Shown here: positions 50,301-63,400 of the stretch, piece after piece | Layout of the letters: each line of letters begins with the position of its first letter | Numbering within the stretch: the stretch's first letter is position 1 | DNA from: Daphnia carinata | Taxonomy: Eukaryota; Arthropoda; Branchiopoda; Diplostraca; Daphniidae | Assembly: GCF_022539665.2 (NCBI RefSeq) | Contig: NC_081335.1 | Location: forward strand, 4,154,001-4,218,000 | DNA: 64,000 nt | Direction: 5' to 3' | Position numbers and translations under genes: made by a program | The notes under the pieces: generated by a model | Told to the model about the DNA's origin: nothing | Database searches by the model: none | What the model saw: only the letters and a program-made list of their open reading frames with translations

Positions 50301-51605
50301 AATAACAACAGGGACGCACTCAAAAAATAAAAAGGAGGCAGTTCGTAATACCGCAGCAGATTTTTACCTTTCGTGACGAATGGACTCACGCTTCGTCACG
50401 CATCTGACGCGAACCACCCCCTCACTCCCCCTTCTCAACAAAGAACTTCAAAATGAGATATAATTGATAACGGGAAAGGAACTAAAAAAAACCCAAATGT
50501 AAAGACAAATGTTTCAACCATCAAAATGCAAACTTACTGACGGGTTGACGGGTCAACCCCTTGATTAAAATCGTCCTACTTGCCAACTGGTTTGTGTGTT
50601 GCTTTTTTTTTGTATCATTTCGTCTTGATTTTTATGACCCTTCTGCTCTCTGCGACGAGTGCCAAAATACACCGACCCAATACGCCCGGACGGTGGCTCC
50701 CGTGTGGTCGGGCAACAACATTTTGGGGGCCCCATGCAGAGAGAACGAGAAGAGAGAGCTCGGAATAAACTTGGAAGATGACAAAAAAAAAAAAAAATGT
50801 GTCCCTGACGGTCTGGAAGGAAAAAGAAAGAAAGAAACGACATCTTTGACGTTCGTATTGAGGAATGGGTTTATGCGAGCACAATATGCTGTCGTTATCG
50901 ACGGGCGTCGGTTGCGCGTCGTCGACTTTGGCCTTGTTGAGACGACGTCGAAACGAAGTTGGCGGGTTTTTTTTTTTTTTTTTTTTTTTTGGCACTTGAT
51001 CCACAATTGTGTAAAGCAAACAAAACAAAAAAAAGAAATAGGGACTGTAGAAGTGGAACATTAGTGCGGGATTCGGGAAGTTGGGATGGAGAGCATTTTT
51101 TGTTTTTTCTCGGTCTGAAAGTCTTAGTTATTTTTGGACGTCACATTCGCTCGTAACATCCGACTGGGATTCGGCTTCGTGCGTTCCGGAATTCGAATGC
51201 AGTTTTCACTTAATAGAAAACGGGCGTTCCGCGCTTTTTCAGCTTTGAAATGGATAGAAGCGTAGCAACACTTTCGCCACATGTCGTGAGTTCGTCATCC
51301 AGGATTTTCTATTAGCCGACCAGTTGACTTTAGTGTACAGACCATCCTAATGGAAACGGAGAGTTTAAAAACAAAAAAAAAGAAATTCCAGTCCAGACGA
51401 GTCCGTCCATGTCGATGTGTCATTTCGCCAGCCAGCAGCGCTGGGACCAGTGAACGCCGATTGGTGGCAGCACCTGGCTATCTTGCGTTGAGGGGGGCTT
51501 TCAGGAGGCGAATCGAGTTAAGACTGTTGTGTTTGGACCGCGGGGCTGCCAGTTGTGTTGGGCTTTTATCGGCGTGTGGTTGGCTCCGTTTCATTCGCGA
51601 TATAC

Positions 51606-51641
<36 letters not shown>

Positions 51642-51943
51642 ACTAATAAAGGGGGTAGTGAAACCATCCATTTTTTGTTTTGTTTCTTCTGCATCCCTTG
51701 TTGTTTGGTGTGTGTGTGTGTGTGTGTGTCTCTGTGTTTCTCTCTCTCTGTGTTCGTGTTTGTGATGACAATGGCGCTATAGGATGTCCGAATAACCGTT
51801 CCCCTTTCTCTCGGATATATATGTATTACCTCTATTCGCAATTGGGTAAATCATCTTTCAATTCTACCCCGTGCCATCTGTGATTTTTTAAGTGTTGTGG
51901 ATGGATCTAACATTTTTCGGAATGTCGTAACATCAACGACGGT

Positions 51944-51978
<35 letters not shown>

Positions 51979-54900
51979 CAAGGGGAAATATTTCCATTTG
52001 ATTTGTTGGAAGTTTGGGTTTTGCCGGTAGGAGACATAGGTAGACTTCCGGCGTTTGTATGTGTGAAGAAAAGAAACAACTAGAAAATTACGTTTCATGA
52101 ACACATAAAATTTGTGGAAAGAGAAAATTGGTCCGTTGTTTGCAATGGGCTGTGAAGGTTGGCCAGCCGTCCGGCAATGAGAATGAGTTTACTGTAAAGT
52201 CAAAATAAAGAAGCTCCTTCCCGTGTTTCCGGCTAGTTTGAAACCACATTTTGCCTTGCCATCAGCACCAAGCGTCGCCTTTTTCTTTCGTGTGTAGTGT
52301 TGTGTTGTTGTTGGCAAATCCAATTACAGTACAGTCGTTATTTCGTTTTTTTTTTTTTTTCCGGACCTTGGCCGTTCGTCTGACACTCAAACAAAAGAGA
52401 AATGAAGTGAACCTACGCCCCGTTTTTTCCCCATGAAAAAGACCAACGCCAAAATTCGCTTGAAATCTCGGTTTCTTTTTCTAGGGGATCGTAAACAATG
52501 AAATAAAAAAAAAAAGCGTTAGTTTTAAAACATGCCAGGACAGGTAGCCATCGGTCGTTGACGTCATGCCCGTTACTTTCATTTAATGTTCCGACTAGAA
52601 AAAAAAAAAAAAAAAAATATGGCCGCCGTTAATACGAACAAAAGCCTGTGCCATCGCTCATACTCAATCTCGGCCATCCATCAAGAGGTAGTTTTCACCT
52701 ATGTGAATTGCAGCTCTCCATACTCGTTAGGCCTTGTTCTTCTTTTTTCAAAGACCAGTTTTTGCAATGATGTCATCTGTCGACGTCATTTTGGGTTGAA
52801 TCGATAACAACAATTCATTGATCGATGACGTGTCTATTATTTTTGGGGGAGGGGGTTTTCCTTGAAAAATGACATGGAAGATGCCCACACGGGCCGTGGG
52901 AATAATAATGGGGAAAGTAAACAGGTAATCAAACTCGAGTCTGGTATATACACGCGCTCCCCTTTCTTTATTCATAATCTCCTCCTCTCAATGAAATGCT
53001 TATTTCTATGAACACGTGCATCCATTGCGGATTTATTTTCTCGGGGTGAGGAACGTAATTCCAATGCGTTTGAAACGAATCGAATTGTTTACAACCTCGC
53101 GTGTTTGTGTTACGTTTTTGCTGGCCGATCTCGAAGCCAACCGATTGACTGGTGAGAACAAGATCCACCCGGACATTAAAGAGCTATTCTTAAACCTTCC
53201 CCTTTTTCAAAGAAATAAATAAAATAGAAGAAAATAAAAGGTCGTACGTGTGTCATTAGAAATGGGGGGAGAGCTTGTTACTGACTCCCACGGACTAGTA
53301 AAACAAGTGGTGCTGTCTCGTAACTAGTGACGGCTGTATATTTCATCTTTTGACTTCGTTCCTTTTTTCTTTTTCTTTCTTTCTTGAGTGGCTCCGTCTC
53401 CCATTACAGCCTCTCTCTCTCTCTCCTGGAGAGGAGCTTTACCATACGCGGAGTGAAACGCCCTGTTTTTTTTTTTTTTTTTTTTTATATTTACGTGTTG
53501 TTAAAACGAGCCAATCCTTTTTAGGCTTTTTAAAGTTTGTTATGTCTCTGTTTTTATTTTTATTTCTAATTTTTTAAGATTTAAGGGGTTGCGGTGTAGA
53601 GGCAAAATCAAATAGAGGTGATCGATCAGTTCACAGGAGGGGGGGGGGGGGGGGCGTATCACCGAACGTGGATCAATGTCCAGCCAAAAAAAAAAAAAAA
53701 AAAAATTGTTTTTTTTTTTTTTTTGTTTGTCGTTTGGATTGCGGTAGAAGTTTGTCCTTTTTTTTTTGTCTGAAACTTCGTGAGCCTTGGGTTTTCACGC
53801 AGTTGAAACGGAAAAAAAGAAAAGAAAAAGGATGACAACAATCGACAAAAGTTATGATGATACCGTTAGGAGAATTGTTTATGATTGTTGTCACTGATTC
53901 ATTTGAATTGCTTTATTATTATTATTTATGATTATTATTTATTAATTCTTTTTGTTTTTGTTTTTAAAATTCCATTTGTGGAACGAATGTTAGAGACTCA
54001 AGCGAGAGATCGACGCCCATTCAGCTGAATTCGGAGCGGCTTGTCTACGTTGCGCCTCGTGGAACCCTCGAGTTGGCCGGCTGCTGGAGAACCGCTATCA
54101 TCGCCTGCTGCTTCGCATCCTCGAGTGGACTTACCACCTGGAGGCCTTGGCCAAAAAACCACCGGTCAGTATAATTTTAAATGCAATCGATGGTTTACCT
54201 TCCCCCCATCGTCTTTTGGTTCTTTACTTCTCTCTATCTCTCTCTCTCTCTCTCTTTTCTTTCTTTTTCTTCTATATTTTCAACCCACAATGGGCGCACC
54301 TTTTATGGCCATTCGCTTCTCTCTCTCTCTCTCTCTCTCGTTCTTATTCCCGTCTGTTTATTTTTTTTTTTTTCTTCACTAGTAGAATTGAGAAAAGCAT
54401 CTGCTGATGCAACAATCGGGTCACACCGTCGCGCCATTTTTTTTTTTATTTATTATGAATTTCACACTTCCGGCCGGACGGAACGTTACGTTCCAGCGAT
54501 TATTTAAAACAACATCATTACAATCCTCTCCTCCCCTCCCTTTTTTTTTTTTTCTCTTTGCGGACACTTGCGCCAGAACGCACCGTCGTGAGCTAATCAG
54601 ATCGTGTCGGGAGGGAGAGGGGGGAGTGCTTCCGAAACGTTTCATTTTCAAGGGAAATGACCCAAAAGGGAATAATGATAATAATAATAATAAACAAAAA
54701 AAAAGGGAACCAGCTCACGATGTTCGATTGATCAAAAAGCAGCCGACTGGAACAGGCTCGTGATGGTGGTCAAAACAAAAGAACTCGAAAAAATAGGCAA
54801 AGGGGGTGGGAGGGGGGAGGGAAATGAAAAATTCTTTTGGATGAAAACAAAATGTTGTTTTCATTTCTTGAGGGCCTTCCCATTGTTCCGTCTTTTTTTT

Positions 54901-57900
54901 TTCTCGTTATCTCGGCACCCTGGGCCGGTTCGCCGCTTTTCTCCGATCTCCAGCGAGGGAGAAAAGATGATTACTTTAATAAGTGACCGCGCGCCACGAA
55001 ACGATTGTTATATGACGGGGTTCGGTTGTTGTTGTTGTGGGGTGGGGTGGGGGGGAAAAAAGAGAAAAAACTACGGGTGAAATGCGCCTCGAGGAATAAC
55101 ATTAGAAGAAGAATATGAAACGATGCGGGGGGAGGGAGAAAAATCCGGATTGGTTCAAGTATCAAAGTATTTAAAAAAAATTTTTTTTTTTTTTAAGGCT
55201 CGTGACCTCCGTCACTGTCGTTTTATTTCCTCGTCTCTCTTTAAAACATTCATCGCTCAACAACGATTTAAAAGGAATAACATTTCACGTTGGTTTATCT
55301 GATCGACGCTAGCGAAAAATGGCGCTGTATTTAAAGACATTTACACCGACGTATAATTTTTTTTTTTTTTTTTTTTCCGCAACGAAAAAAAAAAATGCCG
55401 ATGCGTTTTTAATCGATCGTTTTTACGTCATTAAACACAACGGCATTCCTTCCTCTCTCTTTTTTTTTTTTTTTTTTTAAATTTCCTCCTCCTGGTTTCA
55501 ACCCGACCGTGTTACTCCTGGTGGTGGGCACCGTTATTAGGAGACATTAGAGACGCGTACGTGAATGAATATGATCATCATCATCGAAACTTGTTTTTTT
55601 TTTTTTAGTTTTTCGCGTCGTGAACGCGGCTTCGTGTAGGTCGTTTCTTAATTGCGCGAGGGAAGACGATCGTGACAGCGTTGCCGCTTCCTTTTTGTGC
55701 CATTTTGATCCTCCCTTTTTCTACGGTTTCCGTTGGGGCCGACCTTTCTTTTTTTTTTGCGTGACACGGAGGCAATCGTTTAACTTCTTTTCTTTCTTTT
55801 TTGTTTCACGTTGCTCCCAACGGTTTCGTGTGTGCTCCATTACGGATATATACCTTTCCATCTCGAGAGGCCTGGCTTTAAAAAAAAAAAAAAAAAAGAA
55901 AGAACAAGTCTGAAAAAAAATACTTAATGGCTTCCACCCTTTTTTTTTTTTCCTTTGTTCTCTCGATGTGTTGTAGGTCGTAAAATATTTCTTTCTTTTT
56001 TTTTTTTTTATTTTATTTTACAACTGTAGATTTCCTGAAAGAAAAAGGCTACCGGATAGCTTTACGAAACAAATAGCTAGTATTACCGTTGCAATGCAAT
56101 TGATTTCTTACTGTTTGGGAGTGGGGGGGGGGGGGGGACATTGAAGAGCGTCGTTGAGAACAGCTGCTGACGTGCTGCTGTTCTCCTCGTTTCACTACGT
56201 GTTACATTTGCGTATTTATTATTATGGAAAAGAAAGAAGAAAAAAAGGAGGAGAAGTATCACGCAGTGAGTAGACGTACGTGCGTGTTTATTTATCTGAA
56301 CGACTGGGAAGCAAAAAAAAAAAAAAAAAAAAAAGCGTTGGTCCGTTTCGATCGACTGGAACAAAATAATCACAAAGACACAAATACGCACGAAGGGTCG
56401 TAAAATAAAAATAGGGGAAACACCTTTTTTTTTTTTTTTAAGGCACAGGGGGGGGGGGGGGATATTTCAATTGTCATTAGGTTCAATTTTCAACCTTTCG
56501 CCCGTCTGTTTCGATTGTAAGCTTGCGGTCAGCTGGATTACTAAAAAGGGGACTCCACCATCATCATTTTTTTTTTTTTTTTTTCCCTATTGTCAATGTC
56601 ACGTGATTGGCCGGCAGCCGTAACGTAAGGGGTGGTCTTTTGTATTTGAAATGAAAAATGGTGGAAACAACAACAAAAGAAAAAAAAAAATGAACCTAGA
56701 AGTGTTCAGGTGAAGGGATGTTCCACAAAGCTGGAGAGGCCCTGGAAAACAATCTCACATGTATATGATGGAACAACAACAACAAGAAAAAAAAGCCCTG
56801 AAGGCCGGTACGAAAATTCTAGGGGACTTTTATCGGATCGTATCTCCCCTCCCTCCAAGTCACTTCCCTCGGTCGTGAGAAATTTCGTTTGCCTATTTTT
56901 CTAAGAGAGAAAAAAAAACCTCATTGCATATCCCACGAAAATTAAAGTTCAAATATTCTTATCACCACCACCCCCCCCCCCCCTCCGTTTTTTTTTTTTT
57001 CAAAAGTTAAACAGCAGACGTCAGCGAGTTGTTACTTATGCGGTTCTGCGACGTTAAAAAAATTTCTATTGTCGGGAAGTGGGAGAGGAAGTTGAGGAAC
57101 AACCTCCCCAACTCGACCAAGTTGAACTCGCATCTCGGGGTGGCCTTTGCACTCGACGCGGGGTGGCTCGCAAACACAATTAATCGCTGTCGGGCCTTCC
57201 TTTTCTCTAAGGTCTCCCACTCTGTTGTGTAATTTCTTCCTAAACACTAGAATTTTTCGCTTGACATTTGAAATCCGTGAAAAAAATGAAAGAAATGTTG
57301 AAGCTTGGGGGGTCTGTGCCTGCGATTTGTTTCCATAAAAAAACAAAATGGCGACCGCCGTCAGTTGAAAATGGCCAACTTCATTCGCCGTTTTTGTTTT
57401 TTTTTGAACGTGCACGTTATATTTACCGCTAGTCTGATGAAAATTTCAAGATCAAACAAAACACGTTGGCTTGACTCAGCAAAAAAAAAAAAACGTCTCG
57501 TTATCGCAGCGTATCTTTCGTCTCCCCCCCCCCCCCTTCCTTTGTGTGCCTTTGCCGTTAACTAATCGGAAGCCGACATGATATACGTTTCGTTATTTAT
57601 TTTGTTCAAGCTCAAGATTCAACAGTCATTTTAAATTAGCTTTAAAGTCATCGGTTGCGTAGAGCCTCTTATTCACCCCCCCCTCCTTCTTTCGTTCTAG
57701 CGTGTTGATTGTACTGATCAACATTCGATTTGAATACATCGATGTAATTCGAGAGGCTTATTTGCTACCCCGTCGAGTTCATTACCTGACTTTCTAATTC
57801 ATTCTTTAATTCCCCCCCCCCCCCCAATCCTTCAGCTCATATTTCATTCTATAAACCTCCTCTTCATATTGTGTGGTGCCAAGGACCGCGAAGGTTATCG

Positions 57901-58413
57901 TTTTTACGCATAATCAAGCGTTTGATAGAAGCGCTTTATTACTCGAAGCAAGTTGCGTCTCCCTTATTGGTCGTAGGGCCATTTTCGGGTTGCGTGCGTG
58001 ACGGACACCCCACTACGACCGCTCACCTTGGCGACACGAGTCCGTAACGTTCTCTCCCTCCCTCTGTCTGTTTTGAAAATACTTTCAGTTGTTTAAAAGC
58101 ACATCGATCACTTTGCCGTGTTGTGTCCTCTTTCGATGAAAATGCATCATTTTTAATTTGATTGAAATGATCGGTAATCAGTTTTTGGAATGATGACGCA
58201 TGAAAGCACCAGTGGTTGTTTTTCCACATTGGCTTTTGAAGAATGTTGTGCGAGAAAGAGTTTAGGAAGTTTGCGTTCGAAAATGGTGGGTCCCGTCTCT
58301 TTTTATTTTAATAGCTAGACATTTTCGGATGGAGAAACGAACGAAGTCCCTTGACTAGAAACTCGCGTGTTTGATAGTCCGCGTGAAATAGAAGAGATAC
58401 AAAGTCCCCCCCC

Positions 58414-58456
<43 letters not shown>

Positions 58457-61400
58457 GGAGTCCTCTTGTCCACCGTTCCAATTTAGGAGAATGGCCTACT
58501 TTCATGTTTTCTCCCTTTCTCTTTTTTTTCCCCCTCCTTTTCGTGAAGCTTTCGGAGAACTGCTCGTTGTTGTGCCACGTATTTCTATTTTCGAGTCTTT
58601 CTTTTCCTTCCTTGTCCCTTTTTTTTTTTTTTCTAAAATATTTTCCGCTACTCAAAGGAAAAACGTAACAAAACTTTTGGTTTTTGACTTGTTTTTTTTT
58701 TTCTTCTACTTAACTTCTCTCTCTCTCTGGCTTGTACAGGAATTCTGGAGCGGGCGTAGAGCGGCAATCAGCAGCCCGGAAAGCGAAGTCGGATTGCCTA
58801 GTAAGCAAGCCCGTCTTGACGATTCGAGTCCGTCGCACATCAATCAAAAAGCCGGACAGGTTGGTTTTTCAAAAAAAAAAAAAAAAAAGGGGACTTGTTT
58901 TCTTGCTTTTTAAACAAACTCGTCAGATAAATCCAGATCAATGTCTGAATTTTCAAATGCATCAAACATTCAAAAATAAATAAATCAAAACGTGAGGGAG
59001 GGAGGGTGGAGGAGGATCTCGTGACTTGAGCCCCACACAACTCTTGGAAGATCGCTGATGTTTTGGACATTTTATTTTATTTTTTTATTTTTTTCATAAC
59101 ATTGTTTGTTATGTTGACATTTGAAAAAAAAAGGTGAAGAACGAACGAACGGGAGAGATGCGTCAGTCGAATGCCGAAGGCGGCTTGTCACCGCCGCTAC
59201 CGGCCGCCGTCCCCGTCTCGAGGACTAACATGGGCGTCTACGAGTTTAAGCACGCAGACACGGACTCGGAAAACACGCGGCCACCAAACACACCGGTATC
59301 CATTTTATTGTTTATTCAAATGATTTTTTATGGATATAAACACCCATATATTTCGAAAAAAAAACAAAAAACAATACCCGCATATGCGGAAGCATTTATC
59401 ATTGTTATTGATAACGATCCCTTTTGTTTTGCCCACCTTAGAGTGGAGAGGAGGATGTAAAGGGCTCGGCGCGGAAACGTTCCAACCTTTCCGAGGGTTT
59501 GCTGGTCCGCTCGAACGAAAGTAGCGAGAATGAGTGGATCTACTCGCCCAACACTTCCGGCCGAATGGTAAATTTTAGCTCCCATTGTCCCCCCCAACTG
59601 AATTGGGCTAATTGAATGTTGATACTAATGGCCAACTGGATTTTTTCTTTTTTTTTTTTTTTCTTTTTCTTTTTAAAATTTCATTATTGCCCGGGTTGCC
59701 GGCGTAGGCGGATGAAATGGACAATCAAGAGCTGACCGTGAGAAAGAAATTGAGTTTCGAAAGCGAAGAAGATAACGACTCGTCGAGTAAGTCTTGGTAC
59801 CAGTATTCCAGCTCGGAATCTGATTGGCTGCACGGCGCCGGCCTCGAGCTCGACGAAGCCAGCGAAATGGAAGAGAGTCTACTTCCTCCTCCGAGCGTGT
59901 CGGCTGATTTACCTGAAGAATCCGCTCACAAAGGTAAAAACAAAAAACAAAACAAATAAAGTTCGAAATTTATTTTTAAACATTTTGTGTTTTTCTTTAT
60001 TAATGCAGAGGCTGGTGGACGCGTTTACAACAAGGAGAAGGTGCACAAACTGGTGACGGAAGCCGAACAGATGGTCTCCATGTCCGGTGATGCGTGCCGA
60101 GGCAAGAACCGCAAGCCGGAAGCGCGCTACAGCAATCCAGAAGGGGTGCTGAACAATAGCGAGTGCGACGCTAGTAGCGAACTCACTTCGGAGGGCGAGA
60201 CGGACGGAGAGGACGTGCAAGAGGCTCCGGGAAGCAGCGGACGCAGATCGGCCACGTTGAATCGCACGTTCTTGGTGCCGGCGTCTGCCGAAACGGCCGA
60301 AACGGCTTCGCCCGTTGTGATGCGAACGCGTCAGCGGATCAAACCTCAACGGCCGCTCAGCTTCTCGGGACTTTCGGGCACACTGGCTGCTCTTTCCAAC
60401 AGCGCTGACGGGGCTTCTGCTCGCTGGGCCGCATCAGAGACGGCCCTGAACCACCTGATGTCTTCTCCTGCCCGTTCGCCTTGCCTGTCCGGCTCGCGTC
60501 CGCTCATGTGCCACGCGTCGACGCAGAAGGATCGATTGTCTCCGTCGAACGAAGCGCTCGGATCTTCGTTGGCCGCGTTGAGCAGCTCCGGTTCGGTCAG
60601 CGCGGGCGGCCGTCAACGTCAGCGCAGACACTCTGCCCGTCTGCGGAACAAGATGTCGTTGTCCCGTCGGGTAGAACACGACGCACAAATGCTGCTGGGA
60701 CCCAACGACAGTTGCGTTTCGCTTCAATCTGCGAGGCTCTCGGCTTCGGCCGCTTCGGCCTCTTCGTCCGGCGAAGGCAGCAGCGCCGGAGCTGGAAGCC
60801 AACGCAGTCGGCGTGTCGTTAAATCGTGCACGTTGACTCGCCTCGTTGATGTCACCGCCCAGCTGCCCGTCGTTAATAGCCCTCTGACGATCGCGCAGCC
60901 CAGCCCACTCAAGCCTACGCTACCCTCCACCAATTCCAGCCCACGATCTGCCCCCAGCGATGTGGAACTCGGCCTCGGTCACGTAGATGAGACGAGCAAT
61001 TTCTCCGAACAGGCGTGGGACAACTATGTGGTAAGACCGTTTCTATTTTTGTCTTTAAGTTACATTGAGTTCTAATGTTGTGGGTGTGTTGCAGGATCGT
61101 TACGCCAGCGAGGCGTACAGCGAAGATCCACCAGATGCCGAGAGTGCTCGTCGTTTGCTGGAATTTGGTGAAGACTATCGCAATGATTTGGATAGCCTGT
61201 CTGATTGCCCGTCGAGTCTAAGTGCTGATCTGCGTGGATTCCGGCCGCACAATTTGCCAAAACGTTCGCCGCCAAAACGGCCGAAAGGGTTCGGCACGGC
61301 GGATCGCTCGGCCCTGACAGAACTACGCCTTTTGGACTCGGATTCCGATGTGGATGATCTGGTTCACGTGGTTGAAACTTCTGCTTCGCAATTCACGATT

Positions 61401-63400
61401 GCACTCAACACCTTCCACAAAGTGGTTAGCAGCACTAGACTGGAACCTTCTCAATATGTAAGTCGACCGTTTGGCAATTGTTTGTTTCGTAGTTTTTTTT
61501 TTATTTTTTATAAGCTACGTTGGGTTTTATTACGAATTTATATTGTACCCTACTGAGCATCTTACGAAAGTTTTCGTGATGGACCTTGATTAGATCGTGA
61601 GGCTAGGGCAGCGTGCGTTTTTTTATGTCCCCATTTAACAATAGATGGCCTTGCCTGTTGTTTGTTGACTCATGCATTCGTCATAAGCTTGTTACCTGGA
61701 ACGTGGAAATGGCATCAACGTTCATTCTCCATGATCAGCCATCTGTAAAATCGATTACTTTTATTTCTTTTCAATCAGGAGCGTGAACTTCTTTGTGACC
61801 ATGAAACTTTGAAGGTTCAATAGGTATTGGCGTCTTTACCGTTTCGACCTATTCTTTGTTAGCTTTGTTATGGTTCTACGATTTTCCAGCAAGTCACTAT
61901 TAGTGTAAGCGATAAACTGCTCAGTTGATGAAGGCCGTAAGAATAGTAAGCTCGTAGTCAAAGTGGGTTAAGTCGTGAATTTGGATCCAATTGTTGCCGT
62001 TTTGAACTAACATTGCTTTTTTTGAAAACCTCAGGCCGAACTCCTGGCAACGTGCCGTACCAATCTCCAGTGTCTGCAAACCATACTGTCCCACTTGAAA
62101 ATGTCTGCAGATGAACATGCGTTGAAGCCTGTCAGAGGTACGAGTAGTAAATCCGTTTTCATTTTCCTGACTGTTTATCAGTATCTGTTTTGGTTTCAGA
62201 TTTAATTGAGAAATGGGCTAAACTGGATGCTGAAGTTGCCCCCCTCTACCAGGATGGCCTTCAGCAACGGCAGCTGCAGCAGCAAGTACAGTCTGTCAGA
62301 AACAAGCTATTAGAGCTTGAGGCACTTGTTTTGGATACCGGTGTGGATGGTGACTTGCAGCTCAACCTGAAAAAGATTCACCACATTAGGGCTCAGGTGG
62401 ATGCAGAAAAGGAATCTCTTCTGCAAGTGAATGTCGATGTCCACAGTTACATGGCTCAACAGCCCCCAAATGAAGATGGTGTCAACTTGAAGGAGGACGT
62501 GGATGGCCTCTACCACATGTGGGAGGGGCTTGTCAAGAAAATATCTGAAAAGGAGGCGCTGCTGGAAGATGCCGAAAAGACATGGAAGGAATTTCAAGAG
62601 CTATTGCTGACGCTGAAAGCCGAAATAGCCGCCGATCAGAAGAAAGTTTGGTCTTATTTTGACTTGCAAAGCACTGACTCATCCCAACCTGGTCCAGCTG
62701 CCGCATTGGACGCATGTCAAAGTAAGCAGAGCTTTTTTTGCACTATGATTTTTTTGCGTTTTGTTGTTGTTTTTTTTTTCCCTTGCGGTTTTCATTAATG
62801 TGTTATTCTACGGAAGGCTCCAATTGGATGGAAAACTGGAGCAGTATTCAGCTCAGTATACAATGCGACTCTGGAATTTCATCAGGATCGGACGGTGAAT
62901 TTATATCGCTGGGTGAACGCGAGAAACGGTTGCACACTCTTAGGCAGCTGGCTCGGAAACTAGAAACCGCTTTGGCTCCGGGTAACGCGGCTCTGACGCG
63001 CATCAACAGAACGCTCGATCAAACGCAGCAAGACCTGATCCTTTTGCATAGTCAGCTATCGCAATTGCCGCCACCGCCGGTGAAAGTCGTGTCTACAACG
63101 AGCACGCTCATCGTCTCTTCGCCGCCTGTTAAAGAGATATCGGTACAAACGGACCCGTTACTCGTGCCCAAGAAGAAACACCGCCGTGTGGGTGTGGTGG
63201 CGTCTACGGCGGCGGCCTGTCAGTCTGCGGTTCCTTATTGGTGGCGCATCGTCCGAGCAGCTCTACCGTTTCATCTTGCCCTCGTTGCTTTGCTATTAGC
63301 CGCCTGTGTTATGGAGCCTTCTTGTTGCAATTACCTCAACACGTTCGGCAGCTCTCTCGTGCCGAAATTGAGCTACCTTGGAGGTCCACCTCCCATCTGA
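47322..63400 (+). CDS. klar: KASH-domain nuclear-envelope protein (klarsicht/nesprin-like)
   Basis: Fifteen exons: 47322-47455, 48550-48782, 48888-49062, 49171-49490, 49659-49783, 53994-54164, 58740-58859, 59134-59295, 59442-59567, 59708-59933, 60009-61030, 61095-61457, 62035-62137, 62200-62721 and 62817-63400; every phase matches, 1461 residues. The C-terminus is a KASH domain: WWRIVRAALPFHLALVAL enters the membrane helix, then a lumenal tail with conserved cysteines ends GGPPPI at the stop, the invariant SUN-binding end. Exons 5-6 read as helical, spectrin-like (LREWLKRMENKVPKL, LLRILEWTYHLEALAKKP), and exons 13-14 as coiled coil. The middle is Ser-rich and acidic with many SP sites. LINC complexes join outer nuclear membrane to dynein/kinesin tracks for nuclear or droplet movement. 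Short length and layout favour klarsicht over Msp300/nesprin-1; the KASH call is firm, the orthologue less so. Confidence 0.9.
49811..49965 (+). promoter_or_regulatory. cluster of five CTCF-like GCTAGRTGGC motifs
   Basis: Five same-strand copies lie in 155 bases: TAGATGGCT at 49811, CGCTAGATGGCGG at 49837, CCGCTAGGTGGCT at 49885, TCGCTAGGTGGCGC at 49917 and CCGGTAGATGGTGCGC at 49950. They match the core of the arthropod CTCF insulator motif. Intervals between starts are roughly 26-48 bases, with further repeated words (AGTGTTAAT) between copies, suggesting local duplication. Binding is inferred. Confidence 0.55.
51606..51641 (+). repeat. GA dinucleotide microsatellite in the KASH gene intron
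   Basis: About 16 uninterrupted GA units, followed within 70 bases by a GT array (about 51,709-51,730). The neighbouring open frames encoding Arg-Glu or Val-Cys runs are by-products of this simple sequence. Confidence 0.85.
54165..58739 (+). other. 4.6 kb intron of the KASH gene
   Basis: Low-complexity intron: CT repeats at about 54,236-54,260 and 54,321-54,340, many T-, A-, G- and C-runs (for example C then T runs at 58,406-58,452). No exon in phase was found between the two flanking coding exons, which join correctly in phase 0 across it. Confidence 0.6.

Larger units (their letters stand above)
49784..53993 (+). other. 4.2 kb intron of the KASH gene
   Basis: No coding exon in phase is evident. 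It holds five CTCF-like motifs (49,811-49,965), long homopolymer runs (T-run about 51,945-51,978; G-run about 53,638-53,654), GA/GT/CT simple repeats at 51,608-51,760, and many T-rich stretches. Alternative first exons for short isoforms could lie here, as large KASH genes often have them, but none was found. Confidence 0.55.

Noticed and set aside
50615-51061. Overlapping frames of 120-170 codons on both strands
   Set aside because: They owe their length to poly-A/poly-T runs in a KASH gene intron and show no domain or splice support.
54041-54763. Several Ser/Leu/Phe-rich plus-strand frames
   Set aside because: These are readings of CT repeats and T-runs downstream of the real exon 53,994-54,164.
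60434-60802. Arg-rich minus-strand frame of 122 codons
   Set aside because: Antisense shadow of the long GC-rich KASH-gene exon 60,009-61,030.
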